DNA of 64,000 bases from Sulfurovum sp. (GCA_027068485.1 JAMOSB010000035.1:27082-91081), one strand, 5' to 3'. Shown: positions 1-8,338, numbered from the stretch's first letter. Made by a program: numbers and translations. The notes: generated by a model from the letters alone, not told the origin.

Positions 1-1417
1 CTAGGTGGTACTCATTGTTCATAAAGTACTGATACCCCCCTTTGTCATGTCCAGGGTGATCAAAGAGTGCCATAGGTGCATACCCAAATAGCCCATTGCT
101 ATGGAGTTCACTCTTGAGTTCTGAGAGTCTGAGGTAGGTTGTAGCGACCTTCTCATCCCACCCTGCTAGGTCTAACTCATCACTATCGATCTGATTATTG
201 CTATTGGTATCGTCCCAAGTCGCTGTTGCCACTGTCATATAGGGGAGGAAGACTGGTTTATTATACTTCTCATGGAGGAACGCACTCATATTATTGATCC
301 GTTCGGGGAGAAGGTTGATACCGATACTACTCTCTGTATAGGCGATAGGGTTTGGCTCATCCCAGCTACCAGGATCTGAGGGGTCTCGACTAAATTGAGC
401 GATGACCTGCTGAAAGGAGATAAAGTCAAGCTTGTCTGAGAGCTTGTTGAAGATAAGCTCAGGACGGTTCCAGCTATTTTTATCTCCCAATGCACAGTTG
501 TCATACCCACAGTAAGAGGCCGTGGTATTGCGGTCTCTGCTCCCCGCATCGGTCATACAAAGAGAGACGAGCATTGAGTCATTGTCCACTTTGACGGTGT
601 CGATAGCCGTAGAGAGGATAGAGGCAAACTGCTCTTGGTTCTCTTCACTTGAGAGGACGGCAGGTTTATTAAACTCAGGCTCCATGATAATCATCTTCTC
701 TCCCTCAAACTGAGCCAAGAAGTGTGAGAGCTTTTCGTTGTTTTGGTGATAGGCATCGACCTCATCACTACTAGGCATTCCGTAGATTAGGTGATCTCCA
801 AAGTACCAATAGATAAAGACAGGAACATACCCCTCATCCATCGCTTTTTGTATCTGCTCAGCACTAAACCACCACTCTTCCCAATTGCTTGTGAGCCAGA
901 AAGTGATATATTTACTACCCTTGAGCTTCTCTTGGAGCTTAGTAAAGTCCTCTCCATTGAAGTTTTTGATCTTCTGATAGTATCCATTGTCTGCGATATG
1001 GGGGTTGAGAGCAAGGTCGATACTACTCATCCAGATCGTTTCACTCTCATCTTCAGAGATAAAGTCATAGGCGCCAGGTCCACCAAAGCCAACTTGTAGG
1101 CTGTCAAAAAGGCTTGTATTACTCTCTTTTCTCATAGAGGGGGGCGTGATACCTTTAGGGGTATTTGCGACAAACCAGTATTTTTTTGCTTCCGCAAGAC
1201 TCTCTTTGAGTCCATTGGCTCCTTGTGATTTGGCGATAGCCGAACCTGCTGTTGTATAGGAAATGGCATAGGCTTGAGGCTGAGTAGATGGCATTTGTGT
1301 AGGGGATACGACCGTTTGGGTATCCAGTGCGGTTTGGGTTTGTGCTACAGTATCGCTACTGTTACACCCTAGGAGTGCAACGGCGATAGCAGACATAGAG
1401 ATTAGTTTTATCATCAT
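1..1417 (-). CDS. Secreted lipoprotein of unrecognised family, possibly TIM-barrel glycosidase-like (3' end outside window)
   Basis: The reading frame is open from the ATG at 1417 to the window edge (472 codons, no stop), so the gene is partial. A lipoprotein signal peptide ends in the lipobox ALLGC with the lipidated Cys at residue 18. A Thr/Gln/Ser-rich linker follows, then a long globular region rich in Trp and Tyr. The segment IIMEPEFNKP (E246 and E248) looks like the beta-strand-4 acid/base region of clan-A glycoside hydrolases, and a later KPVFLPYMTVATATWDD segment fits a further barrel strand. That resemblance is inference; I do not recognise the family. A ribosome-binding AAGGAT lies just upstream. 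The start is preceded by a c-di-GMP riboswitch, so expression probably follows c-di-GMP, as expected for an exopolysaccharide or biofilm function. A second in-frame ATG directly follows the first. Confidence 0.75.
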   Translation of the reverse strand, partial: MMIKLISMSAIAVALLGCNSSDTVAQTQTALDTQTVVSPTQMPSTQPQAYAISYTTAGSAIAKSQGANGLKESLAEAKKYWFVANTPKGITPPSMRKESNTSLFDSLQVGFGGPGAYDFISEDESETIWMSSIDLALNPHIADNGYYQKIKNFNGEDFTKLQEKLKGSKYITFWLTSNWEEWWFSAEQIQKAMDEGYVPVFIYWYFGDHLIYGMPSSDEVDAYHQNNEKLSHFLAQFEGEKMIIMEPEFNKPAVLSSEENQEQFASILSTAIDTVKVDNDSMLVSLCMTDAGSRDRNTTASYCGYDNCALGDKNSWNRPELIFNKLSDKLDFISFQQVIAQFSRDPSDPGSWDEPNPIAYTESSIGINLLPERINNMSAFLHEKYNKPVFLPYMTVATATWDDTNSNNQIDSDELDLAGWDEKVATTYLRLSELKSELHSNGLFGYAPMALFDHPGHDKGGYQYFMNNEYHL

Positions 1418-1509
1418 CTATCCTTATATAATTGAATTAATTCATATAGTTAGATGCGAGGTGGTAGGAGAGCTATAGTGTGTCTAAAGACTATCGAAGT
1501 ACTAATAGT

Positions 1510-1598
1510 GAACAATTAGGCAACCCGGCCATCTCACTCAAGAGACCCGTGGCTTTCCGTCCCCGCTTCGCAACGAGTTTGGCATGGCATACAATTAA
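1510..1598 (-). ncRNA. c-di-GMP-I (GEMM-I) riboswitch aptamer
   Basis: Read on the minus strand, the segment carries the GEMM-I core: GCCAAAC, a 6-bp hairpin closed by a GCGA (GNRA) tetraloop, then GGGACGGAAAGCC, CACGGGTCT, a second hairpin (GGTCTC/GAGA), GGCCGGGTTGCC. Using Vc2 numbering from memory, the ligand-contacting G20 (position 1583), A47 (1556) and C92 are retained, which favours c-di-GMP over 3',3'-cGAMP. The G21-C46 pair is replaced by C (1582) with G (1557), a compensated swap. The outer P1 helix is the least clear part. The aptamer ends about 90 bases before the lipoprotein ATG at 1417, leaving room for an expression platform that I could not resolve. Confidence 0.85.
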
Positions 1599-1749
1599 GA
1601 TAGTAATCCTATCAAATTTTGCACAGTGAGTATCGCAATATTTTACTTTAAGTAAGATTAGTATAGCAAAAAAAGCCTTAAAGTGTCCATAATTCCTCCT
1701 AGAGGCGTGACTTTTTGGATTGGTTATAGACTCCAAACCCTCAATAGGA

Positions 1750-1755
1750 TATAAT
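1750..1755 (+). promoter_or_regulatory. -10 box (TATAAT) upstream of rnr
   Basis: A perfect TATAAT stands 48 bases before the rnr ATG and only 6 bases before the ATG of the short frame at 1762. No -35 match is visible, as is usual for housekeeping promoters of Campylobacterota. Confidence 0.6.
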
Positions 1756-1761
1756 CCACTT

Positions 1762-1806
1762 ATGAAACATACACTACCTACATACACCCATAGGAGGCAA
1801 CCATGA
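1762..1806 (+). CDS. Possible 14-codon leader peptide coupled to rnr
   Basis: The frame encodes MKHTLPTYTHRRQP. Its ATG begins 6 bases after the -10 box, so the mRNA would be nearly leaderless. Its TGA overlaps the rnr ATG as CCATGA. The rnr Shine-Dalgarno sequence AGGAGG is read inside it as two AGG Arg codons. The overlap fits translational coupling, but a frame this short can arise by chance; I see no other support. Confidence 0.25.
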   Translation: MKHTLPTYTHRRQP

Positions 1807-3779
1807 GTGCCTTTGCAACCCAACTCATCAACGGCTGTCTAGCTATCGATATCGAACAAGAGGATCAAAACAGTTTTCAAGCACTCCAGACGCTTGGGGC
1901 GATTGAGGAGGTAGAGGGGCTGTGGCGACTCCACTCACTCTACCGTGCGGGACGACTCTACCTAGGCAAGGATGGCAGAGGCTATGTCGAAGCGACCTAC
2001 AAAGAGCAACGCGACCTACTCGTAGAGCCTGACAATCTTGGAGATGCGACCCAAGGGGATACCGTCGTCGTCAAACGCATCATCGCTCGACGCGGACGGG
2101 CAAGTGGCAAGGTGGTCGCCGTCATCACCAAAGCCCACTCCTATACCATCGCCTACACCCACCGTGATACCCAAAATCACTTCACTATCCTCAATCTCCG
2201 CACAGGAGAGCCGACCCATGCGGTGATGGATGGGATGGATCTCAAGGCGTTTAAGCTAGGAACCGTTCTCAAAGTGGACAATGAGACAGAGCAGGTTGTA
2301 GAGGTCTTGGGACACCTTGGCGATCCGCGTGTCGATGAGAAGATCTCTCTTGCCCTCTATGCGCGAGAGGATGCCTTCCCCCAAGCGTGTATCGATGAGG
2401 CAAACGCCATAGAGCTAAGTGTAGACAAATCCCAATACCCCGATCGTGTCGACCTCACGGCTCTGGACTTCTGTACGATTGACCCCATCACGGCGAAGGA
2501 TTTTGATGATGCGATCTACTTTGAGCGTGAGAGCCATACGCTCTATGTCGCCATCGCTGATGTGAGCTACTATGTCCCCTACTTCACTGCCATCGACAAG
2601 GAGGCAAAAAAGCGAGGCTTCACCACCTATCTCCCACACAAATCCTTCCCGATGCTTCCACGCGAACTGAGTGAAAACCTCTGCTCACTCAAACCCCAAG
2701 TCGACCGTCTCGCCTTTGTCGCCAAGATTACGCTAGAGCCTAACTCCCTCAAACCCCTCAAAGAGGAGTTTTTTGAGGCAGTGATCCACTCCAAGCACCG
2801 CTTCAACTACGAGGCAGTCGATGGGATACTCGCAGAGGGCTACCACGGGGATAACCCGACCATCCAACGCATCCTTGCATGGCTACTCCCCCTCTATCCA
2901 CTCACCCAAAGGCTACGCAAGAGCCGTCTGCTTCAGGGGTTTGACTTCCGTAGTGAGGAGACCAAGCTCACTATCGACAGTGACCACCTCCTCCAATGCA
3001 CCACCATCGAGACAGGCACCCCCTCCCACTCTCTCATCGAAGAGTGTATGCTCCTCGCCAACCAAGCCTCTGCCAAGCGGTTTGAAACGCAAGGGGAGGA
3101 GGAGAGCCTCGGTATCTTCCGTATCCATGAGCCACCACAGCTTGCCAAGACCGAAGCCCTCCTCACGGAGCTTGCTACCATCGGACTCTATGTCGAGGAG
3201 TACACCGATAGCCCCTCTCTTATCCGTGCGATCCAACGCGAAGCGGAGAAGCTCAACCTCTCCTCCGAGGTCGATGCGATGATCATCAAGTCCCTCCGCC
3301 GTGCCTCCTACGCCCCACGAAATATCGGTCACTTTGGGCTAGGCTTTAGCCACTATAGCCACTTCACCTCTCCTATCCGTCGCTACGCTGACCTCATCTT
3401 ACACCGCCTCATCAAGACCCAACTGAGCCACGATACACAAGAGGCGGAGTATCTCCTACGCAATATCGAGCCACTCTGTGTCACGGTGAGTGAGCTAGAG
3501 AGAGACGCAACCAAAGCGGAGTGGGACTTTAGGGATCGGAAGTTTGCCCGATGGGCAGAGCAACACAAAGGACTCTTCTTTGAGGCGACTGTCATCGAAG
3601 CAGGTGAGAGTGCCAAAGCCCTACTCCAAGGCGACATCAAAGGGGTCACCGTCCACCTACGCGGTGAGGGACTCCTCCTCTTTGATACCATCCGTGTGAT
3701 GATCACCGAAGTCACTATCGCCCAAGCCACCATCATGGCAGAACTCGTCTGCAAGGTGGAGAGTGAGGCGAGTGTATGA
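1803..3779 (+). CDS. rnr: Ribonuclease R (RNB-family 3'-5' exoribonuclease)
   Basis: The 658-residue product degrades structured RNA processively from the 3' end. An N-terminal cold-shock/OB region precedes the RNB catalytic domain. The RNB metal-binding motif IDPITAKDFDDA lies near residues 226-237, and the RNB signature around ENLCSLKP and the late GHFGLGFSHYSHFTSPIRRYAD stretch are both present. The C-terminal S1-like part is short, as in Helicobacter and Campylobacter orthologues of about 640-650 residues. The start follows a strong AGGAGG. The stop TGA overlaps the ATG of the restriction gene (ATGA). In relatives rnr is followed directly by holA; here two R-M genes intervene. Confidence 0.95.
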   Translation: MSAFATQLINGCLAIDIEQEDQNSFQALQTLGAIEEVEGLWRLHSLYRAGRLYLGKDGRGYVEATYKEQRDLLVEPDNLGDATQGDTVVVKRIIARRGRASGKVVAVITKAHSYTIAYTHRDTQNHFTILNLRTGEPTHAVMDGMDLKAFKLGTVLKVDNETEQVVEVLGHLGDPRVDEKISLALYAREDAFPQACIDEANAIELSVDKSQYPDRVDLTALDFCTIDPITAKDFDDAIYFERESHTLYVAIADVSYYVPYFTAIDKEAKKRGFTTYLPHKSFPMLPRELSENLCSLKPQVDRLAFVAKITLEPNSLKPLKEEFFEAVIHSKHRFNYEAVDGILAEGYHGDNPTIQRILAWLLPLYPLTQRLRKSRLLQGFDFRSEETKLTIDSDHLLQCTTIETGTPSHSLIEECMLLANQASAKRFETQGEEESLGIFRIHEPPQLAKTEALLTELATIGLYVEEYTDSPSLIRAIQREAEKLNLSSEVDAMIIKSLRRASYAPRNIGHFGLGFSHYSHFTSPIRRYADLILHRLIKTQLSHDTQEAEYLLRNIEPLCVTVSELERDATKAEWDFRDRKFARWAEQHKGLFFEATVIEAGESAKALLQGDIKGVTVHLRGEGLLLFDTIRVMITEVTIAQATIMAELVCKVESEASV

Positions 3780-4615
3780 CCAAAGCTCAACAAATAGGTT
3801 CGATGACAGCAAAGGGGGGATTTCTCAATGAGAAGGATATCTGTCATAAGTTTCAATCCTATCAAGAGGATTGTGACGCACAACAGTGGCTCAAGATTAT
3901 GGGGTATGACTATGCAAAAATTACGCAACTTATCGCAACACATATCCCTGTACGCATCAAGCGATCCAAAGCATTAGCACTCGGCATCCATGAAGAGAAG
4001 TACGAAGAGAGTATCCGATACAAAAAAGCTGATATTCAAATCAAAATAGCCATCATGATTGAGAGTGTTATCTCTATTGAAAATATCTCTTTGAAAAAAT
4101 CCAATACAAGTGCTGGCTTTAATCAGATAGATAAAAGAGCCGTTTCAACCTACCAACAATTATGGCACTTTGATGATACCCTTGCCTATTGGCTGAAGTG
4201 CTTTACAGGTGAGATTTTACCCTCTGCGATAGCCAAAGAACACGCTATTCACGCTAGAGATCCAAAAGGCAAAAGGGTTTTTTTAGATGAGCTTCCTCTT
4301 CATGCCCAACAAGAGATAATCCATTTTTTTCAAACACACCAATACCTTATCATCTCAGATATTATCAAAGGTAGAGGGGGACTCTGTGCAGAGTGGATTC
4401 TTGTAACCCGTCAAGATCCTCTCAATACACACGCTATAGATTGGGTACTCAAAGATATCAATACAACTATCAATTTCTATAGCCAAGGAGAGGTGACACT
4501 CTCCCCAAGAGGAAGCCTTAAAATCGGACGCATTACCATGCAACGCAAAGGTGGGACACCTGATCCTACAAGCTTACAATTCAAAATGAATCCCCTTGAG
4601 CTTTTCAATGCTTAG
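3776..4615 (+). CDS. Type II restriction endonuclease, HinP1I family (predicted GCGC)
   Basis: The 279-residue protein aligns by eye with R.HinP1I. Shared blocks include GFLNEKDI, QQWLKIMGY, the GFNQIDK block, LKCFTGEILP, SDIIKGRGGLCAEWILV, LSPRGSLKIGRITMQRKGG and the LQFKMNP..LF end. HinP1I cuts G^CGC using an SDX18QXK variant of the PD-(D/E)XK site. Here the equivalent reads AD-X18-S-L-K: the Asp and Lys are kept, but the Ser before the Asp and the metal-ligand Gln are changed, so activity is uncertain. The start overlaps the rnr stop (ATGA); an internal ATG at 3803 is the alternative. Base composition is more AT-rich than rnr or holA, which suggests transfer. The next gene is the matching methyltransferase. 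Confidence 0.85.
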   Translation: MTKAQQIGSMTAKGGFLNEKDICHKFQSYQEDCDAQQWLKIMGYDYAKITQLIATHIPVRIKRSKALALGIHEEKYEESIRYKKADIQIKIAIMIESVISIENISLKKSNTSAGFNQIDKRAVSTYQQLWHFDDTLAYWLKCFTGEILPSAIAKEHAIHARDPKGKRVFLDELPLHAQQEIIHFFQTHQYLIISDIIKGRGGLCAEWILVTRQDPLNTHAIDWVLKDINTTINFYSQGEVTLSPRGSLKIGRITMQRKGGTPDPTSLQFKMNPLELFNA

Positions 4616-5603
4616 TCATATCAGATATATAGACCTTTTTGCGGGTATAGGGGGATTTCATCAAGCGATGGATCGTTTTGGGGCGACCTGTGTCTTTGCC
4701 TCGGAGTGGGATAACGCATGTCAAGTGACCTATGAAGAGAACTACGGTATCAAACCACACGGAGATATCACCACGATTGATGAACAAGCGATTCCACCAC
4801 ACGATATGATTTGTGCGGGATTCCCCTGTCAAGCGTTTAGTATCTCAGGCAAACAAAAAGGGTTTGAAGATAGTCGGGGGACACTCTTTTTTGATATAGC
4901 ACGGATTGCCAAATACCATCAACCCAAACTACTACTCCTTGAAAATGTCAAAAACCTAGCCACACACGATAAGGGTAATACTCTCCAGACTATCCGAGCC
5001 ACCCTAGAGGAGATAGGCTATACCCTCTTCTCCCAAGTTCTCAACGCATCACACTTTGGTATCCCCCAAAAAAGAGAGCGTATTTTTCTTGTTGCACTAC
5101 GCCATGACCTTAGAGTCAACTCCTTCGTGTTTCCTCAAAGCAGTGGGAAAGCAGTCACGCTAGAGAGCTTTTTGGATCAAGAGGAGCATTCACACCTCAT
5201 CATACATCGAGAGGATATCATCATGAAAGAGAAGATGGAGATACTCCCCGATATGTTTGGTGTCTATCCACAAAAGCCTATCCGACTCGGTATCGTCAAC
5301 AAAGGAGGACAAGGAGAGCGAATCTACAGCCCACTAGGACATGCGATTACCCTCTCTGCCTATGGTGGCGGTGTAGGTGCCAAAACGGGACTCTATAAGA
5401 TAGGAGAAGATATACGACGGCTCTCCCCCAATGAGTGCCGACGCATTACAGGGTTTCCTGATGATTTCAAGCTTCATCCAAATCCCAATGTATCCTATCG
5501 TCAATTTGGTAATAGTGTCGTAGTCACTGTCTTAGAAGCGATACTACAACAGATCATACAGAGCCATATTTTAACCCCATCCACAATAAAGGTAGCCTCC
5601 TAA
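4608..5603 (+). CDS. DNA (cytosine-5) methyltransferase, M.HhaI-like (predicted GCGC)
   Basis: The product is about 331 residues from the ATG at 4608; a TTG at 4596 would add four residues. The C5-methyltransferase motifs stand in order: DLFAGIGGF (AdoMet binding), the catalytic GFPCQAFSISGKQKGF, LLLENVKN, the IPQKRERIF motif VIII, the GGQGERIYSPLGHAITLSAYGG target-recognition end, and the QFGNSVV motif X. The stretch from PCQ to FFDIARI and the ITLSAYGGG region are nearly M.HhaI, so modification of the inner C in GCGC is predicted. The gene overlaps the nuclease stop and its own TAA overlaps the holA ATG (TAATG). All catalytic motifs look intact, so the methylase should work even if the nuclease does not. 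Confidence 0.9.
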   Translation: MLSHIRYIDLFAGIGGFHQAMDRFGATCVFASEWDNACQVTYEENYGIKPHGDITTIDEQAIPPHDMICAGFPCQAFSISGKQKGFEDSRGTLFFDIARIAKYHQPKLLLLENVKNLATHDKGNTLQTIRATLEEIGYTLFSQVLNASHFGIPQKRERIFLVALRHDLRVNSFVFPQSSGKAVTLESFLDQEEHSHLIIHREDIIMKEKMEILPDMFGVYPQKPIRLGIVNKGGQGERIYSPLGHAITLSAYGGGVGAKTGLYKIGEDIRRLSPNECRRITGFPDDFKLHPNPNVSYRQFGNSVVVTVLEAILQQIIQSHILTPSTIKVAS

Positions 5604-6580
5604 TGTACCAACGAGAATTTAACCAACGCCTTGAACAAGCACTCCCCAAAGCGGTACTACTCTACGGGGAGAATGCGTATCTCATCGACTACTATATCGA
5701 CTACTACACCCAAAAACTCGATGCCAAAGAGTCAATGCTATCGCTCTATCATGATGAGTGGGAGTTTAGCAAGGCAAGGGATTTTCTCTCTCAGAGTTCA
5801 CTCTTTGGGGGAATCAATCTGCTCATCATCAAGCACGACAAGAAGATACCCAAAAAAGAGCTCGATAGCCTCATCGCCCTTACCAACAAAATCGCAGACA
5901 ACTACCTCCTCTATGGGTATGGTGGAGTGGCAAAGGATGCCAAGAGTATGCAGAGTGCCTTTAGTGAGAAAAAGGGGGGTGTATGGGTGCGGTTCTTTGA
6001 GCCAACGATCCGTGATGGGGTGGCACTCCTCCAACAAAAGTCCCAACAGATAGGGCTAGAGATCGACCACTACGCCCTCCAACACCTCATGCTCCTCCTC
6101 AACAACAACCTCGCACTCTGTGCCAATGAGCTTCCGAAGCTTGCGATCCTCGGGACAAAGGTCACGAGCAAAGATATTGACCGACTCGTCTACGCCACCG
6201 CCCCTCTTGCTATGGAGCAACTCCTCTTAGAACTGTTTCACAAGAAGCCCATCACCCACACTATCCAACGCATCTTGGAGCTAGGCGAAGATGAACTCTC
6301 CATCCTACGAGCGACCCAGTACTTCCTCAACCAGCTCTTTCTCTTTCATGCCTATATCAAGCTTCATGGACATGTGGACTCCCAAGCGATCTTGGGCTAC
6401 AAACTCCCCAAACAGATCGAAGAGCAAAAAGCCCAACTCGCCCTGCGTATCAAATCCACCACACTCCTCAAACTCTACGAACACCTCCTCCAGAGTGAAC
6501 TCCTCCTCAAAAAAGCCCCCACCGTCCAACGAGAAGGACTACTCTATGGGCTGTTGATTAAGATACAGGGGTATTTGTAG
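5603..6580 (+). CDS. holA: DNA polymerase III subunit delta
   Basis: The 325-residue protein is the wrench of the clamp loader, opening the beta sliding clamp. An N-terminal AAA+-like part (LLYGENAYLIDYYI) is followed by DEWEFSKARDFLSQSSLFGG, typical of delta, and a helical C-terminal half. Sequence similarity to other phyla is weak, as usual for this gene. Length and position downstream of rnr match epsilonproteobacterial holA. The ATG overlaps the methyltransferase stop, so translation is probably coupled. In Helicobacter the next genes are rpsF-ssb-rpsR; here the strand switches instead. Confidence 0.85.
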   Translation: MYQREFNQRLEQALPKAVLLYGENAYLIDYYIDYYTQKLDAKESMLSLYHDEWEFSKARDFLSQSSLFGGINLLIIKHDKKIPKKELDSLIALTNKIADNYLLYGYGGVAKDAKSMQSAFSEKKGGVWVRFFEPTIRDGVALLQQKSQQIGLEIDHYALQHLMLLLNNNLALCANELPKLAILGTKVTSKDIDRLVYATAPLAMEQLLLELFHKKPITHTIQRILELGEDELSILRATQYFLNQLFLFHAYIKLHGHVDSQAILGYKLPKQIEEQKAQLALRIKSTTLLKLYEHLLQSELLLKKAPTVQREGLLYGLLIKIQGYL

Positions 6581-6597
6581 GGGAGAAAAAAGACAAC

Positions 6598-7410
6598 CTA
6601 ATCCCAATGATACACCAACACAATAGTAGAGAGGTAGTCACCCTCCTCTCCAAGAGGGGCACCACCGATGATGCTCTCTAGTTGTAGTTCATAGTGGGGG
6701 GTGAGGTGGTAGGAGCCACCAAAGAGCCAGCTTAGGCTCTGGGTATCGGGGGTGGAGGCTTCTACGATGGGGTGGGCGAAGGGGGTGAGGTGGTGGGCTT
6801 TGGCTCCGCCCCATAGGGTTAGGCTCTCGTAGTCTCTCTGGATACCGACCTCCAAAGATTCACGACCACTTCCATCACTCTGTAGTGCTAGGGTGGTGTG
6901 TGTATAGAGTGTAAGCGTATACGGTAGGGGGTGGGTGGTGGAGACTCTTCCCTCTAGTCCTATGGTGGTGTGGTCTGTTGAGGAGAAGGGGAGGTTATAG
7001 TGGGGGTTGCCTGTGAGGGAGTGTATCACATTTTGTAACCCCTCCCCACCAAACGCCCCACTACGCATCACAACGACTCCCATCTCTCCCCATAGCCTCC
7101 ACCCACGATAGGTGAGAGCCTCCATCCCCTGAAAGTACCCCAATGAGAGGGTATCAACCCGCTCTCCTTGGCTCTGGTGGCGTTGGGTGTAGGAGTTGAG
7201 TTGGATCTCATAGGCGTGGGGTTGGGTTTGGTAGCGTAAACTAAGCACTCCCGTGAGTCCATCATCTGCGAAGCGATCTCCTGAGGTCTCCCCGAGGAGA
7301 TTGATATCATTGCTATGTGTCACCATCAACGCTTCTCGCTCCCACTGAGGAGGCGTAGCATTGAGCAGACTCACCCCACAGAGTAGCCCCACCCATACCC
7401 CTCTTCGCAC
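6598..7410 (-). CDS. Outer-membrane beta-barrel protein, LpxR-like (putative lipid A 3'-O-deacylase)
   Basis: The 270-residue protein has a signal peptide ending near residue 18 (LLNA) and alternating polar/hydrophobic strands to the C terminus, as in an outer-membrane barrel. Two blocks resemble LpxR (DUF2219). Near the N terminus, SNDINLLGETSGDR holds the Asn-Asp pair that in LpxR binds calcium. In the middle, GEGLQNVIHSLTG resembles the LpxR catalytic-His segment. LpxR removes the 3'-acyloxyacyl chain of lipid A; that activity here is inferred. The protein is somewhat shorter than Salmonella LpxR (about 300). The gene converges with holA, with 17 bases between the stops, and its start abuts the end of the next upstream gene. 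Confidence 0.6.
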   Translation of the reverse strand: MRRGVWVGLLCGVSLLNATPPQWEREALMVTHSNDINLLGETSGDRFADDGLTGVLSLRYQTQPHAYEIQLNSYTQRHQSQGERVDTLSLGYFQGMEALTYRGWRLWGEMGVVVMRSGAFGGEGLQNVIHSLTGNPHYNLPFSSTDHTTIGLEGRVSTTHPLPYTLTLYTHTTLALQSDGSGRESLEVGIQRDYESLTLWGGAKAHHLTPFAHPIVEASTPDTQSLSWLFGGSYHLTPHYELQLESIIGGAPLGEEGDYLSTIVLVYHWD

Positions 7411-8288
7411 TACTTCACCTGCGCTATCGCATCCTCAAGTAGCACAATCGCCTCTTGGGCGAGTAGCTCTGTTAAGGTGCGTTTGAAGTTTTTCTTACTC
7501 ATACCAAACTGCTTCTGTATCGCATCAGCATCACTCTTGTAGGTAAAGGGGAGCTTCCCTCCCGCCTCTTCGAGTTTCGCCATCACTACGCGTTGGGTCT
7601 CACCCTGTAGGACTTGCTTGCCTATGGGCTGAAGGGAGAGGTCAAGTTTGCCATCTTTGCGTACGGTCTTGATATAGGTCTGTTTACGATCTCCTATCTT
7701 AATCGGCTCAAAGATCTCATTATCAAAGAGCATCCCCTCATACTGATTATCCGCGATGACCTTGTAGCCTAGAGGGGTTTTGGCTAAGACGATCACCTCT
7801 AGTACCTTATTTGGGTGTAGTCCCTTCATGACACGGTTGAAGTACTTGCCTATTTTCTGTGTCCCGTAGAGTCGTCCCGTCTGCTCATCAAGACAGACCC
7901 GAAGCAGATACTTCTTGCCGATAGTAAAGTACTCTTTTTGTTGGGAGAGTGGGACGAAGAGGTCTTTGGGGAGTCCCCAGTTGACAAATGCTCCATAGGA
8001 TTTGTAGTCTACTACAGTGAAGTAGCCATACTCCCCTAGCTTGGCATAGGGCATCTTGGTCGTTGCGACAGGACGATCCTCTGAGTCGGTGTAGACAAAG
8101 ACATCAAGCAGAGATCCCATAGGCATCTCATCCTCCATCACATAGACATTGGGCAAGAGGACTTCACTCTCATCTTTGGCTTCGAGAAAGTAGCCGTAGT
8201 CGGTATCTCGCTCGATCTTCAAGGTGTTGATCTCACCGATATTGATAGTGAGATTTTGGGGTTTGGGTTGGGGGGTAGTTGATTGCAT
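7410..8288 (-). CDS. CvfB-like S1 RNA-binding protein (YitL family)
   Basis: The 292-residue protein has repeated OB/S1-type modules: GYFTVVDYKSYGAFVNWGLPKDLFVP, a second module around GYKVIADNQYEGMLFDNEIF, and a C-terminal winged-helix segment (YKSDADAIQKQFGMSKKNFKRTL). This order is that of CvfB/YitL, conserved RNA-binding proteins that influence virulence genes in Staphylococcus; the target here is unknown. I chose the ATG at 8288: a TATAAT box at 8339-8344 puts transcription start near 8332, which makes the upstream TTG at 8330 implausible, and GGAA lies at good spacing before 8288. The downstream LpxR-like gene abuts it. Confidence 0.8.
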   Translation of the reverse strand: MQSTTPQPKPQNLTINIGEINTLKIERDTDYGYFLEAKDESEVLLPNVYVMEDEMPMGSLLDVFVYTDSEDRPVATTKMPYAKLGEYGYFTVVDYKSYGAFVNWGLPKDLFVPLSQQKEYFTIGKKYLLRVCLDEQTGRLYGTQKIGKYFNRVMKGLHPNKVLEVIVLAKTPLGYKVIADNQYEGMLFDNEIFEPIKIGDRKQTYIKTVRKDGKLDLSLQPIGKQVLQGETQRVVMAKLEEAGGKLPFTYKSDADAIQKQFGMSKKNFKRTLTELLAQEAIVLLEDAIAQVK

Positions 8289-8338
8289 AGGTTGTTCCGT
8301 TGTATTGAAGTTTATGGTAGGACACCACAAGTGGTGCC

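Noticed and set aside
1491..1823. 110-codon minus-strand frame over the riboswitch region
   Set aside because: It crosses the structured aptamer and the rnr start, has no ribosome site and no recognisable protein character.
2821..3332. Long overlapping frames on both strands inside rnr
   Set aside because: They are shadows of the rnr frame; their translations are rich in Ser/Arg or Glu/Gly from codon bias and resemble nothing.
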